From assembly GCA_023678885.1 (NCBI GenBank), contig CM042997.1, positions 27,844,064 to 27,908,063 of the forward strand: 64,000 bases of DNA, in the 5' to 3' direction. Positions 36,400 through 49,782 of the stretch are shown here, piece by piece. The notes below the pieces were generated by a model. It saw only the letters and a program-made list of their open reading frames with translations. It was not told the DNA's origin and made no database searches. Source of the stretch: Pogostemon cablin. Lineage: Eukaryota; Streptophyta; Magnoliopsida; Lamiales; Lamiaceae. Position 1 is the stretch's first letter. Every line of letters starts with the position of its first letter. A program made the position numbers and the translations under genes.

Positions 36400-39300
36400 A
36401 ATATAAAATAGTATTTTCTGGCTACGTTATCGCACAAGTATGCCCTAAAAAGAAGTGATCATAAGAATAAAATGTATGGAAATGTTTTACTTATCACATG
36501 AAATATTCAAATATTAATTAAAAAGTTTAAAAACTTTTTTTAAAAATCTTAATAATATTCGTGATATAAAAAATATATGAATATTGAGGTAATAATTAAA
36601 ATTAACATGAAAATCTGATTGTAAGAACAGTCAAGGTTTAAAGGACGTGGATGATGTGTCATAAAATTAACTACCTGTAATAACAGGTAAAACTTTAGGT
36701 AATATATAACCGGGTTACGCAATTAATCCCCATTACTTTATGAATTCTACATATTTTGATACTTTTATATACTTTTGAAATAAGTAATATATTTTTAAAT
36801 TAAAAAATAATACTATATATTTCTAAAATGTAATTTTTCATATTTCATTATAATAGAGTAGTTACATAGAATGATAGAATTTGGATGCATGATAAACTAA
36901 GTTAAAAGGAACTATTTTTTAAATATCATATATCCTTGTATCATAGTGTACTTATACTTTTTGGTTGGTTTACGTCTATTTAATGTCACGATAGCCCTAT
37001 CACATAGAGTATGCACAGTGAATATCCCATGTGAGAGGATCATTCGATGACCCGTCGTCACCTAAATAAGCCCCTAAATTTTAATATTTATTGTATTTTT
37101 AAAATTTAATATTAATTCTGAGATTTTTTTTTCATTTTTACTCATCATACATTTAATTTATCAAATTATTATTTTAAACATGAGAATTACTACATAAAGG
37201 GATGAATTATTACTTATTGAATAAAAAATATTATTAATTAAAAATGAATATAAAAAATTATAACATATTAAAATTTTAATTAGAAATAATATTTTTTTTA
37301 TTTAAAATGGTAGTAGTTTATCACTCTAAAAGAGAAATTTTCATTTGATTTTGTTAAAATTAGGTAATAATTTGCATTCTGAAAATACATATTTTCTTAA
37401 TCTCGTGATTATTATTAAGTGTAACATGTCATGGAACGAAGAGAATAATGTTTTATTATTATATAATTTATATAATATTTTATTTTTATAATTTATAATT
37501 TATTTTTCAATTATGATTTATAATATATTTTATCGTTGTAATTTTTTTACGTATCCAATAATATAATTATCTTTTCAAGATCCGCGTGAACTTATTAAAT
37601 ATGAGTACTCTTTTAGCGTTATAGTTTTTACTTGCTACATTTTATTCTAAAAGAAAATTGTATTTTTTGTTTAAGCGTTTAACATTAGATAGGAGTATCA
37701 TATTATTTAAATAAATAAAGATGTTATATTATTATATTTTATTTTATTATTGTGGTATATAATTTATCATTTATTTTTAGGTTTATTATGTTACTTTTCT
37801 ATTGTTGTACTTGTACATGCCAATTTAATTAAAATTAAATAAGTTAACTAAATATATGAACATTCCTGTACCGAATATACCAAGTCACCACGTTAAGATG
37901 ATCAATTAAGAAATTATACTAAAAAAATATGAGATGAATGTTTCAAGTTATATTTAATGTCTTTTGCAAGAAACCCAACTATCAATCCAGACATTTTAAT
38001 CTATAAATAAAATAAAATTTTTCTCTCTCAATCTATATTGACTCATAATTTTTTTTCTTGTAATTTGCACATTTTTAAAAATAATTTTTTTTCTAAAAAT
38101 AATGTTATTCGTTTTATTATAACTATATTTTTTCTCTCACAATCTATATTGATTCATAATATTTTTTTCTTATAATTTGTACATTTTTAAATCCATAAAA
38201 TATTTATTTTAAAATTAAATTCCAAAAAGAATATTAAAAAAAAATCTAAACCATTCGCATAAATGATAAATCCAAAAAAATGTTCGTTATGGACTTCAAA
38301 TGGAAACAAAGCTCTCATCCAATTGCAAGAAAAAGTATCCAAAATTGATCAATTATGGCACGTTTGTCACGTGTGAGAGCTGAGTAGTCTCACTCCAGAT
38401 AATGAGAATGTCATTGGGCCTGAGGCCCACAGGCCCACTATCTCAGCCAACCATTTACGACTACATCTTTTATTCCTTTCATTCATTTCTTTGAGAGGGA
38501 TTTGTATTTTGCAATGTTTTTCCATTTTTGATACTATCCAATTAGGATAACTACTATCACCCAACTATTTATAGTAAGTTATTATTCAGTGTAATTATCT
38601 ATAATTATATGAATTTTAGTACCAATTTTTGGGTTTAATTTTCATTAATTAATAACGAAATTGACATGCACTTGATTTATTATGATCTCTAGTGTATTTT
38701 CTTGTCATTAGTTTCCAGTACTCTAATTTACAAGTGAGTGAGATCATGTTTTGTAGTTAGCCAAATATTGGGTATAGATATTTTTAATAATTATAAATAG
38801 GGTTATCTTCATAGGAAATAATTAAATGCTAATAATTTCAAGGGGTCCCACCAACCTACTTGTACTTTAACCACAAGCTCCCACCCCCATCAATTTCAAT
38901 CCTGTAAACTTCACATTTAATTTTCCAATTCGTTTTTATTGTATATATATATATATATATATATTGTTATTATCTTGTCAAAAGTATTTTTTTACAGGAC
39001 AAAGTTAGTGGTTAGTAGTTAGTTCATTAAGTTTTTATACACTCTTATTTTTTAAGCTTTCTTATAACTTCCCTCCTATTCGTTCTCAATGAGAATCGAA
39101 CCCGGGTCACTCACTTGAACGAGTGTCAAATATGTAATCAAATAAATTATTATTGCTTATTTCCTAGCAGTAGCAAGTTGGGCCACCAACTTTATAGTTC
39201 TATAAGTATACTCTCTTCCCATAAAAAGTTCACTAGTGAAGAATTGACAATTTTGAAATTACAAAAATTTAGAGTGTCTCATATAAATTTTTACATAAAA

Positions 39301-39639
39301 TAAATAAAAAGTGATATCAATAATGAAAAAGTGATACTCAATCGATGAAAAGTGATAATAACACAATGAATTATTTCATTATCAATTTATAATATAAATA
39401 AAAAGTGACAATATTTTATAACGAAAGTGATAACTAATTACGAAAACGTAAAATAATCTCACCGTGAGATGATTTCGTATAAGAATTGCCCCTTTAAAAT
39501 TAAATTATTTTGTGGAGTTATTAAATTATGTCTATTTTTTATTTAAGGGTGTGAACTTATTTATAAAACTAATAAATTATAATAAATAAATTTATTTATG
39601 AGGAGTTAATTATAAAAGTGGGGAGGGTGTATTAGTAAT
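36400..39639. other. Gene-free AT-rich spacer
   Basis: Only short chance open frames, a short (AT)n at about 38943-38964, and a fragment near 39255-39495 with TGTCTCATATAA / TCACCGTGAGATGATTTCG that resembles ends of the MULE-like MITEs nearby. No gene recognised. Confidence 0.45.
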
Positions 39640-39648
39640 GAGTATATA

Positions 39649-40188
39649 GGCAAAGTCTCTTGTGAAATAGGTTATTTGTGAGACGGGCGTGAGACAGGTT
39701 GATCTATCACTAAAGTATGTTCATTATTTAGGTAAAATATGTTTAATGGTGGTTAAAGTATGTATTCTAAAGTATGTTAGATTATGCATTAAAGTAGTAT
39801 GATTTTAGTGTGTCATAATGTGATTTATTATTGATATACTTTAACTACAAATAAGTACTCCCTCCGTCCCGTTTCAATGTTTACGTTTGTTTTTTGCACG
39901 TTGATGAAGAAGTATAATATTTTAATAGATAGTGGGTGGAAATATATAATATTTAATGTAAAGTGGGTAGGTGTATTAGTGTTAGATGATATATTAATTG
40001 TTTTAGGTGGGTCTCATATTCCAAAAAAAGAAAACATAAATATTGAAATGAGACGCGCAAAATAGAAATGTAAACATTGAAACGGGACGGAGGGAGTATA
40101 CTTTATCTATATAATAAACATACTTTAGTGATGGTCTACCCATCTCACACCCGTCTCACAAATAACTCGTCTTACAAGAGAGTGTCTC
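39649..40188. mobile_element. MULE-like MITE with 9-bp TSD, hosting a Stowaway-like MITE
   Basis: Flanked by GAGTATATA at 39640-39648 and 40189-40197. Its arms form a long inverted repeat (TTATTTGTGAGACGGGCGTG on the left; CACACCCGTCTCACAAATAA on the right, and TCACTAAAGTATGTT against AACATACTTTAGTGA). The middle is interrupted by the element at 39858-40096. Confidence 0.8.
39858..40096. mobile_element. Stowaway-like MITE nested in a MULE-like MITE
   Basis: Begins CTCCCTCCGTCCCGTTTCAA and ends TTGAAACGGGACGGAGGGAG, a perfect 20-bp inverted pair, flanked by TA. Confidence 0.88.
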
Positions 40189-40244
40189 GAGTATATAATG
40201 ATCAGATAAACATATCAACTCTTTTTTTACCTTTAAAAGAGGGG

Positions 40245-40435
40245 TAATTTTGGAGTGCAACTGATATACCGATGCACCCTAAGTTAATAGTTTTAGTATA
40301 GAATATATTAGTAATTACTTAAATTAAAATGTTAGTTATTGATTAAAATATAATGGTGAGGATTGATTTTTTTTTTTAAATTTAATGGGTTAGATCTTAC
40401 AGGTACATCGGTACACCGGGTACACTGTAGTAAGA
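40245..40435. repeat. Possible MITE, related to 33612-33790
   Basis: Ends with ATACCGATGCACCC and GTACATCGGTACACCGGGT, which are loosely inverted. No clear target duplication. Confidence 0.35.
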
Positions 40436-40532
40436 CTCTTAAAAGATAGGGCGAATTTATTCTTTGAATTCCAACTATTTAGAATTGGATCAACCGTGTC
40501 GAGCAAAATGGACCTGGGTTATGTGATCCAAG

Positions 40533-41761
40533 CAAGATTTAAAATATCGACATCGGTAGAAATATCGATATCTCAAATTTACGGATATATCGATGGATAT
40601 ATCGAATATTGATATCGCTATCGGTAAAAATTAAAAAAATCACGAAAATTTAAATAAAAAAAAGAGAAAATTAATTATTTAACTTTGCAATATATTTTAA
40701 CTAATTTTAATGTATAAATACAATTTAAAATCTCAATAAAATTCATAACATATGATAAGCAAATCAATTACAACATATTTAAATAGTCTAAAGTCATACA
40801 ATACTTAATAATTAATACCAAAATGATAATATATGATGCTCAAATGTAAAACATGTGATGTCATCTTGATCTAAAATATATTAGTATCAGCTCATCGAAT
40901 TAGAGAAATTCTTAACATAGTTCTGAATGCGCCAGTAGTATTGTTATGTACCAATAAAATACTCCCTCCGTCCCGATTCGATTGAATGTACCAAAATAAT
41001 TGTATTTTTAATTAGAATATACTATCACACTGTGTAAATGAAAGAAAACTCCTCATTTACTTAGTAATAATAATTTTAATGAATAGTGATAATAAATTAT
41101 AATTAATTAAATTAAATTAAATTAAATTAAACAGTTTTAATAATTTCATGCAAATGTTGCAATATTTATTTAAAAAAAATTGATCAAATTAATGAAAAAA
41201 ATTGTAGTTAGTTGGTAAAAGTAATATAAAAAATCAATAAAATTTTCATAAAAATATGAATAATTTTTCGATATTTTCTATATATCCTCAATATTTTATC
41301 GATAATTTAGCAATATTTTCTCAAAATATCTCGACATCTGAAAAAATTTGAACTGTGACAAACCGATATCGATATTGTTATCGATATTTTCCGATATATC
41401 CTCGATATCAGAAAAAATATATTCCCTCCGTCCCATAGAAGTTGACACACTACCACTAAAATTGACACATTTCCTTTTTAATACATGGGACCCACACAAA
41501 AATAATTAATCTATTCTTATGGACCCTACATATCACCTCTAATACAACTACTCACTACACATTAAATATTATTTCTCTCACTTCACTTTACTTCACTTTA
41601 CATTAAATTATTATACTCCTTAATCTCCGTGCCCAAAAAAATATATATCAACTTCTTCGGGACGAAGGGAGTATCTTTTTCCTCAATATAGATATCGATA
41701 CTCTCCAAATACAGATATATCGTGAAAATATCGTGGATATTTCCAAAAATTTTAAACCTTG
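40533..41761. mobile_element. hAT-like non-autonomous element with 8-bp TSD
   Basis: Flanked by GATCCAAG at 40525-40532 and 41762-41769. Terminal inverted repeats are CAAGATTTAAAAT (left) and ATTTTAAACCTTG (right). Subterminal regions are rich in ATCGATAT motifs (40547-40625 and 41355-41410, again 41690-41740). No transposase frame is visible. It hosts a complete Stowaway-like MITE (41423-41671) and an isolated MITE end (40962). Confidence 0.82.
41423..41671. mobile_element. Stowaway-like MITE nested in the hAT-like element
   Basis: Starts TTCCCTCCGTCCCATAGAAG and ends CTTCTTCGGGACGAAGGGAG with TA flanks. The interior resembles the reverse complement of 34435-34853. Confidence 0.78.
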
Positions 41762-41769
41762 GATCCAAG

Positions 41770-43731
41770 TAAAATTGAGCTCAATTAGCAATGATACTCC
41801 CCATAACCTCACTCTAGAGTTTTATTAATAATTATTTTTATTTTTCAAACATAAATATTTTATACATTTTTGAACTATTTAATAAATAAGAAGAAAAAAA
41901 ATGAGAAACCCTAGATATAATTTATCTAAATTTTATCAAGACACCCTCATCACGTGAAGCAGGAACAAGTCAAAATGTGACAAATACGAATGTTAAGATA
42001 ATATGAGAATGAGAAGATAGGTTTTCATGGCACTACCATTCTTCACATAAAATTCCTAATACAAGAGGCACTCCAATAGACGACGAAATTTAAAAGCGAG
42101 GTTCTGAGAAAGACAAAAAGGGAATGAAAATTCCAAAAGTCTTGACGCAATTATCAATTTTATACCCTGTCACATAAACGAATTTATACTTATTATTTTT
42201 ATATGTTGTATAAACACTCTAAAATATAAAAATAAGATCAATAATTTCATAACATACTTTTAATTTCAAAATTATCCCATCTTTATAAGTAATAGAACAT
42301 ACCCTATAATTTATTTATCATCTAAAAATATCAATATACTCCTAAAAATAAATCAAAAAATAACTTTTCTAAAAGGCATATGTATTGTAACTGTAAATTT
42401 CATTATATCGTACAGAGAGTATCAAATAATTTTTCATAATAGTTAAATTTTTTTACATTATTAGCTTGCTTCCATAGTCCATTAAAAGTATTAAAATTTG
42501 AATTGACCTGGTATTTCAATCTCAAGTATTTTGTAGTCCCAAACAATAGACTACATAATAAAGCAAGTAATTTGGAAATTATATAATCGAGGAAATTAAT
42601 GCAAACATGTTTATTGGAAGAAATTTTACAAATAAAATGTTATATAATCGAATTAAAAAGGCGATCCTAAACATCAGCAGTTGTGAAGAAATTTTTATAA
42701 TACGAAAATGTTTGCACCAAATGAAAAGCCATTGATAGGGGCAGCAGATCCCCTTTAACTATAACCAATAGCAGTTTGGGTGACTCACTCCATCTATTCT
42801 AGTCTATATTATTAATGAAATATTAGGGGTATGGTGTGAATGGAGTTCACGTAATAAACTCTACAATCTTCTTCGTATTCTATTACTCCATGTTTCTAAG
42901 ATTTAAATTAAAGAAGGAACTATTGAATTTACACGCATAAAACTAACCCCCTCATATTTCTTTGAAGGGAAAAGAATGAACACATTATTTATTTTATTAA
43001 TATTTTTTTTTTGAAAAAATCAATAAAATAAGTTTTCTTGATCTTCATAAAAAGCAGTGTAAGTTCAAGAAAGAAAAAAATAATGTAGAAAATATTTAAA
43101 TATATGTTCTTAACATGTCAATTATTAATCTTATGAAATGGACTCTTAAATAAATAGATGTATTTCAGCAAAAATTTGTAAACATATCAGTTATATTTCA
43201 TATGAAATGTACTCGCGTAACATTTGATAAGTATAAATACCTAGCAAGTACAAGCATGTTGCAAGATGGTCAAAACATGGATTTGAATAAGAAATTTAGC
43301 AACCCTAGACTGACTGTTTATGTTGCAGTGTATGTATCCAAATGATGAAATGAAGCCTTGTTAAGATTCATAGTTTCCTAAGTTGGATCCTACTGTCAAC
43401 TAAGAGTCATCAGAATCTACACCAATCAGCTTTGAAGTCATTTGTACAAAATCTACAGATAACTACACCAATTCTTATTGCAAACACATAATCTAGTAAA
43501 TTAAGAACAACTATGTTTGTTATGTGTGTCCTTTTGTGTCATACTGGATAATAAAAACGTTTAATTTTGGCATGTTACACCGATTAGTAAATGACAATAC
43601 CAAGGGATATCCAGAAAATATTCTCAGTTAGATAGGAATTAAAAAAGCAATTAAATATAGCATATAACAGCACATTTGCATGCAAACTTCAAGGTGAGAA
43701 CATCATTCACTTCACTCAATTTTTTTCTAAA
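41770..43731. other. Gene-free spacer, upstream region of ABCB
   Basis: AT-rich, no recognised gene. The ABCB promoter and 5' UTR should lie near the right end. Confidence 0.4.
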
Positions 43732-46700
43732 ATGCGAATTTCAGAAGAGAATAGCGATGAAACGAAGTCAAGAAAGGATGTTGAGTCCCAAACCTTGCCA
43801 TATTATAAACTTTTGAGCCATGCAGAAGGATTGGATTGGGTTTTGATGGCTCTTGGTACGTTGGGTTCCGTCGTCCACGGTCTTGCCCAACCTATTGGAT
43901 ATTTTCTGCTCGGTAAAGCCCTCGATGCCTTTGGCAATAACATTAGTGACATCGATGAAATGGTTAAGGCACTTAACAAGGTAAGTAAATTTAGTTAACT
44001 GATGATATAGTCTGTGTAGAGAGTATACAAGTGCATGTCTTTGTCTCTTTGACTAAAGTTTGTTGTCCTTCTCCTTCTTCAGGTTGTTCCATACGTGTGG
44101 TACATGGCTTTCGCGACGTTTCCAGCTGGAATACTAGGTAACTTCTGCAAGAACTACAAAATAAATTAGAAAAAATGGTAAAAAAGAACACATCATGATT
44201 CAGTTATTTGCTAGGGAGTAAAACTAGTTAGCAAGACTTTTGATCTCCTCAGTTCATAGAGTTTTTACTACATGCAGAGATTGGATGCTGGATGTATTCA
44301 AGCGAAAGGCAAGTTAGACGACTAAGATTAGCGTTTCTAAACGCGGTCCTTAGCCAAGAGATTGGAGCCTTTGATACCGATTTAACAAGTGGAAAAATAA
44401 TCAGTGGTATAAGCAGTCATATGTCTATCATTCAGGATGCCATTGGTGAAAAGGTAATTAACTCATATTTGATGGATATGAGAACGTACCGCATATTTTT
44501 CTTTGTAGTGAATATCACTAGGCACCAGTTAAGGCTCTCCCTACTCAGAGTAAGCATGACCAAACGACGAAGGAAAAGGTCCCATAAAATCCATTCCCCA
44601 CACATCAAAAATCTTACAAACAATTATAGGGGTTTGGGACTCTCATTTTTTTGGGATATATTTCCTACACGTTGACATCTATCACAAGACTTGCAAAATT
44701 CATATGCATCCTTAAATAGTGTAGGCCAATAAAATCCACACTCAAGCACTTTAAAAGCGGTTCTGTTAAACCCAAAATGTAGTACTTTTAGTCTATAGTA
44801 TACACTTACAGGAGAAGTGTGATCATAATAAGGCAAAACTGGCTAAATTACTTGAATATAAAGCAGAAGGGATTGTATTATACTACAGGGCAATAAAATT
44901 ATTCTGGTGCTTGCAAAGAGATTACAAGGCTAAAGGGTTTACTTTTTCTGTTGAGAAATTGTGCAAAGCCTTCCAAAATATGATTATGTAGCAATAAATA
45001 AAATGAGACAGACAATCTTTTATTATCTTTAATATTTCTTCTCAAACTTATGCGAAATCGTGCACGATGCACATCATGAAAAGTTAAAAAAGAAATCAGT
45101 AGTTCTTTCAGCAGTTCATTTAGATAATGCAAGAAAAATGTCCTTTCGTTATAAGAATTAAGAGTGAGTAGAGTAATTAAAAGTGACATAACTGAGATAG
45201 CCTCTGAATTGGGGAGTCTGGGAGTTTATAGTCATGAAGTGAACATAATGAGTTTTTTGTTCAGAAAGTTTATATGATATGATTTTGACTTACAATGCCT
45301 GTGGCTGACAGTTGGGGCATTTCCTGTCATGCTTTGCGACTTTCTTTTCGGGAGTCTTGATAGCTTTTATATCTTGCTGGGAGGTGTCGCTTCTAGCTTT
45401 ATTTGTGGTCCCCCTGATTCTCATAATAGGTGCTACTTATACGAAGCAAATGAACACCATTTCAGCAACAAGGATGTCAATTCTTTCGGAGGCAACTGCA
45501 ATGGTAGAACAGGTAGAGAAAATAATTTGTAATAAGAAACTTAAGTAGGTAGCTAGATTTTGCTAAACTTTTATCCCAACTCACATGTATACCTTGGTTG
45601 CTATATGAAAGGCAATTTCCCACATCAAAACTGTATTTGCATTTGTTGGAGAGAAATCAGCAATTAAATCCTTCACAGAGAGCTTAGAAGTGCAACTGAG
45701 TATAAGCAAGAAAGAAGCATTCATAAAGGGAACTGGGACAGGTTTATTCCAAGTTGTAACATTCTGTTCATGGGCTCTTATTGTATGGGTTGGAGCCGTT
45801 GTTGTAGCGGCTGGAAGAGCACGTGGAGGAGATGTTATTGCTGCTGTTATGAGCATTCTCTTTGGAGCAATGTAAGAAACTAATTCCATGCTTATTACTC
45901 AGTGTCATCGAACATTTTCTAAGGCTTAAGGACCATTACCACTTTGCAATTTCAGATCACTGACATATGCTGCACCGGACATGCAAATATTCAATCAAGC
46001 AAAAGCTGCAGGAAACGAAGTCTTTAAAGTGATCGAAAGAAAGCCAAAGATATACACAAACAAAGAGGGGAAGAAACTAGACCTCATCAATGGCAGCATA
46101 GATATCCATGATGTGCACTTTGCTTATCCATCAAGGAAAGAAACGTTAATCCTTCAAGGATTTTCTTTATCAATCCCAGCAGGAAAGGTAGTAGCACTTG
46201 TTGGAAGTAGCGGATGTGGCAAGAGTACTATCATGTCACTAATAACAAGATTCTATGATCCATTAAAAGGTACTAGCTAGTAAGATGCACATAAAATCAT
46301 GCAATTTTTTTGCCTTCCGCTTTAAGAAAAAAGTCACAAGTCTGAATGAGTTTGAAACTTGCAGGTGGGATTCTCATTGACAACCACAACATCAAGGATC
46401 TCGATTTGAAGTTCCTCAGGACAAACATCGGACTAGTTTCACAGGAGCCAACGCTGTTTTCTGGCAACATTAAGGACAATATTAAGGTGGGAAACCCAAA
46501 TGCAGATGATGATCAGATCCTGAGAGCAGCTCAAATGGCAAATGCGCACTCTTTTATATCCCAGTTTCCAGATCAATACTTGACTGAGGTTAGATATCTC
46601 AAAACTAAAACTCTTAAACTTGAAAAGCCATTAATCACTTGTAGAAATGTCACTTATTCTATTAGTGTGATATAGTTTTCAACAAAAGAATTTTAGGAAC

Positions 46701-49106
46701 CTCCCTTTTGCAATAGGTGGGACAGAGGGGAGTCCAACTATCAGGCGGACAGAAACAGCGAATAGCAATAGCACGAGCCATCCTAAAGAATCCTCCAATT
46801 CTTTTACTAGACGAAGCCACCAGTGCCCTTGATACAGAATCAGAAAAGCTAGTTCAAGCAGCCCTTGAGACATCAATGCAAGGGAGGACAGTCATCTTAA
46901 TCGCGCACAGATTATCCACCATTGTGAACGCGGATATGATAGCTGTCGTAGAGAAAGGAATTGTTGCGGATACAGGAACACATCATGACTTGGTTGCTAC
47001 TAATGTGTTTTACCATCGCCTGTTTGAAATGCAGAATATCAGCCAAGAAAGTGATAAAAGGTATAGCAAATCAAAGGTTAATATATCTGCATAGTTTTAT
47101 AAGCTGAGAATAACATTTAAGACTTCAATTTGCAGAGTAGAGGAGCCTCTGGATGAAGTAGAAAGTATACACACAGAATTTTCATCACAGTTCATGGACC
47201 AAGCTGATGAAGCTAAGGAATCAAATAAAACTCCACAAGTCTCTCTCAAGAAAGAAGAGATAAAGGAAAGATTGGAAAGATCTACATTCTTCAGAATCTG
47301 GTTTGGTTTGAGGAAGAGAGAAGCTATAAAAGTTTTCATTGGTTCCTCTGCAGCTGCTTTGGCAGGCATATCTAAACCTGTCTTTGGGTACTTCATCATA
47401 ACAATAGGAGTAGCGTATTACAAAAATGATCCAAAGCACCGAGTAGGAATGTATTCAATTTTATTCGCATCAATCGGAGTTCTGTCATTCTTTGCCCACA
47501 CATTGCAGCATTATTTCTTTGGTGTAGTTGGAGAACGGGCCATGACAAACCTCAGGCGAGATGTTTATTCAGGTATCAATTTGATCTATTCAATCAGCGT
47601 GACAAATTTCATGGTAACCATTGCATTCATACTAACCAATTTTATCTTGCAGCTGTACTTCAAAATGAATTTGCTTGGTTTGAGAAGCCAGAAAACAACG
47701 TGGGGTCTGTTACAGCACAGATCATCAACCAAACATCCACAGTCAAGACCATTATATCCGACCGTATGTCTGTTATTGTTCAATGCATCTCCTCCATACT
47801 GATTGCAACAATAGTCAGCATCAGAGTCAACTGGAGAATGGGATTAGTTGCTTGGGCTGTGATGCCGTGTCACTTCATCGGAGGGCTAATTCAAGCCAAG
47901 TCGGCTAAAGGGTTCTCAAGTGGTAGTAATACTGCTTATTCAGAACTGGTTGCCCTTGCTTCTGAATCAGCATCCAGCATAAAAACAATTGCCTCCTTCT
48001 GCCAGGAAGAACAAGTTATCGGAAAGGCAAATGCGATTCTTAAGAAGCCACTAGTGAAAAGCAGGATACAAAGTGTCAAATATGGGCTCATTCAAGGTGT
48101 ATCTCTTTGCTTATGGAATATTGCTCATGCTGTTGCGTTATGGTATACCACGATCCTCGTCGACCGCAGACAAGCTAGCTTTGAGAATGGAATAAGATCA
48201 TATCAGATTTTCTCTCTCACAGTACCATCAATCACAGAACTGTGGACGCTGATACCAACTGTTCTCTCTGCCATCAGCATACTAACACCTGTGTTCCAAA
48301 CACTTGATCGAGAGACTGAGATCCAGCCAGACAAACCAAAGGAATCACCACACAAAAGCATCAAGGGCGAAATTGAATTCCGAAAAGTGTGTTTCTCATA
48401 CCCTTCAAGAGCAGAAATGACTGCACTTGATAACTTCAACTTGAAAATTGAAGCTGGATCGAAAGTTGCTCTTGTTGGACCAAGTGGAGCCGGGAAGTCC
48501 TCTGTTTTAGCTCTTCTGCTCAGATTTTACGACGTAGATGAAGGAGAGGTTCTAATTGATGGAAAGTGTATACAAAGATACAATCTACGTCAGGTGAGAG
48601 CACAAATTGGCTTGGTGCAGCAAGAGCCAATTCTCTTCAGATGCTCAATTAGAGACAATATATGCTATGGAAATGAAGGGGCTTCCGAAGCTGAAATCAT
48701 ACAGGCAGCAATTGATGCCAACATACATGAAGTGATAAGCAATCTCCCTGGAGGATATGACACGTCCGTCGGAGAAAAGGGATGCCAGCTTTCAGGTGGA
48801 CAAAAGCAAAGAATAGCCATAGCAAGGGTTCTGCTGAAAAAGCCAGCCATAATGCTTCTAGATGAAGCTACAAGTGCACTAGACGCCAATTCTGAAAGAG
48901 CTGTCATCAGTGCTCTGGAATCACTAAAACTGAGAACAACACAAGTTACAGTTGCACACAGGCTTTCAACTGTGATCAACTCAGATACCATATTTGTTAT
49001 GGACAAGGGCAGGGTTGTGGAAATGGGTACACATGCAACACTAATAGCAGCAGGTGAAGGAGTGTATTCAAGACTTTACAGTCTTCAGAGTATCTCAGAA
49101 AATTGA
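43732..49106 (+). CDS. ABCB: ABC transporter subfamily B (MDR/P-glycoprotein type), full-length
   Basis: Ten exons join in frame: 43732-43980, 44083-44137, 44278-44453, 45312-45512, 45612-45871, 45956-46269, 46365-46588, 46717-47060, 47136-47572 and 47653-49106, giving about 1,237 aa, normal for a TMD-NBD-TMD-NBD exporter. NBD1 has Walker A GSSGCGKST (about residue 396), signature LSGGQ (about 501) and Walker B ILLLDEATSALD (about 521). NBD2 has GPSGAGKSS (about 1029), LSGGQ (about 1133) and IMLLDE (about 1153). The two transmembrane domains cover about residues 20-320 and 660-970; AVLQNEFAWFEKPENNVGS is typical of TMD2. Both ATP sites keep their catalytic glutamates, so the protein should be active. 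Plant relatives export auxin or specialised metabolites from the plasma membrane; the substrate here cannot be read from sequence. Intron 3 (44454-45311) contains a retrotransposon relic. Confidence 0.94.
44510..44790 (-). pseudogene. Ty3/gypsy (Athila/Tat-like) integrase relic in ABCB intron 3
   Basis: The minus strand reads FGFNRTAFKVLECGFYWPTL, FKDAYEFCKSCDRCQRVGNI, then a frame-disturbed IFDVWGMDFMGPFPSSFG. These are the end of the HHCC zinc finger and the start of the catalytic core of a gypsy integrase. In-frame stops follow and the rest of pol and the LTRs are missing, so it is a dead fragment in antisense orientation to ABCB. Confidence 0.88.
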
Positions 49107-49782
49107 TGCCTTAGCACTAATAAAAATAATGTGATAGAATGTTCCAATTTAGAGTTGGCATCATAACTAGAGAAAATGAAATTATACAAATGACTGACTG
49201 AAACCAGAATAAAATGCAACTGGAGAATAATTTCACACACAACCCACTTTCTGACTCAAGGAAACATATAATCTGCAATCTTAAAGTTGTTGCTAAAAAA
49301 GTTAATCATATATTGAACACCAGTGTTAATCATAGGTACAGAAAGATTACTCCATACATGAGATCCATTGTTTCAATCCAACATGTGGTTTTGACTTTTT
49401 AGTATAAATAAACGGATCCCAATAATTTCAGAATTCAAATTGATCAGTCATAAAGACTAATGATATTTGTTAGCGGGAAAATGAGAAAAAGCTTTTAGGA
49501 GTGCACAATTTCTCTAACCTCTTTCTTTGTGCCCCATCCCCAGTACATAATATACCAAACAATAAATATATTTTCAGATCAGAGACTGCTAGTAATAAAA
49601 TTTCATAGATACTACTGTGGTAATTCAATATAAGAGAAATCATTCGATAAAATTACATGAAATCCTTCAAAACTGTTAATTAAAACCTTAGAGAAGAAAA
49701 ATGACGAGCGTTGAGATCTTACCATCGTTCCAAAGGTTCCTAATGATTCTCATTCACCAAATAATGAAACTAACAGAGTAGA
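49107..49782. other. ABCB 3' flank
   Basis: Presumed ABCB 3' UTR and spacer; nothing else recognised. Confidence 0.4.

Noticed and set aside
44292..44675. 127-residue frame running from ABCB exon 3 into the intron
   Set aside because: The donor at 44453 joins exon 4 with a normal ABCB sequence; the extension runs into the retroelement relic.
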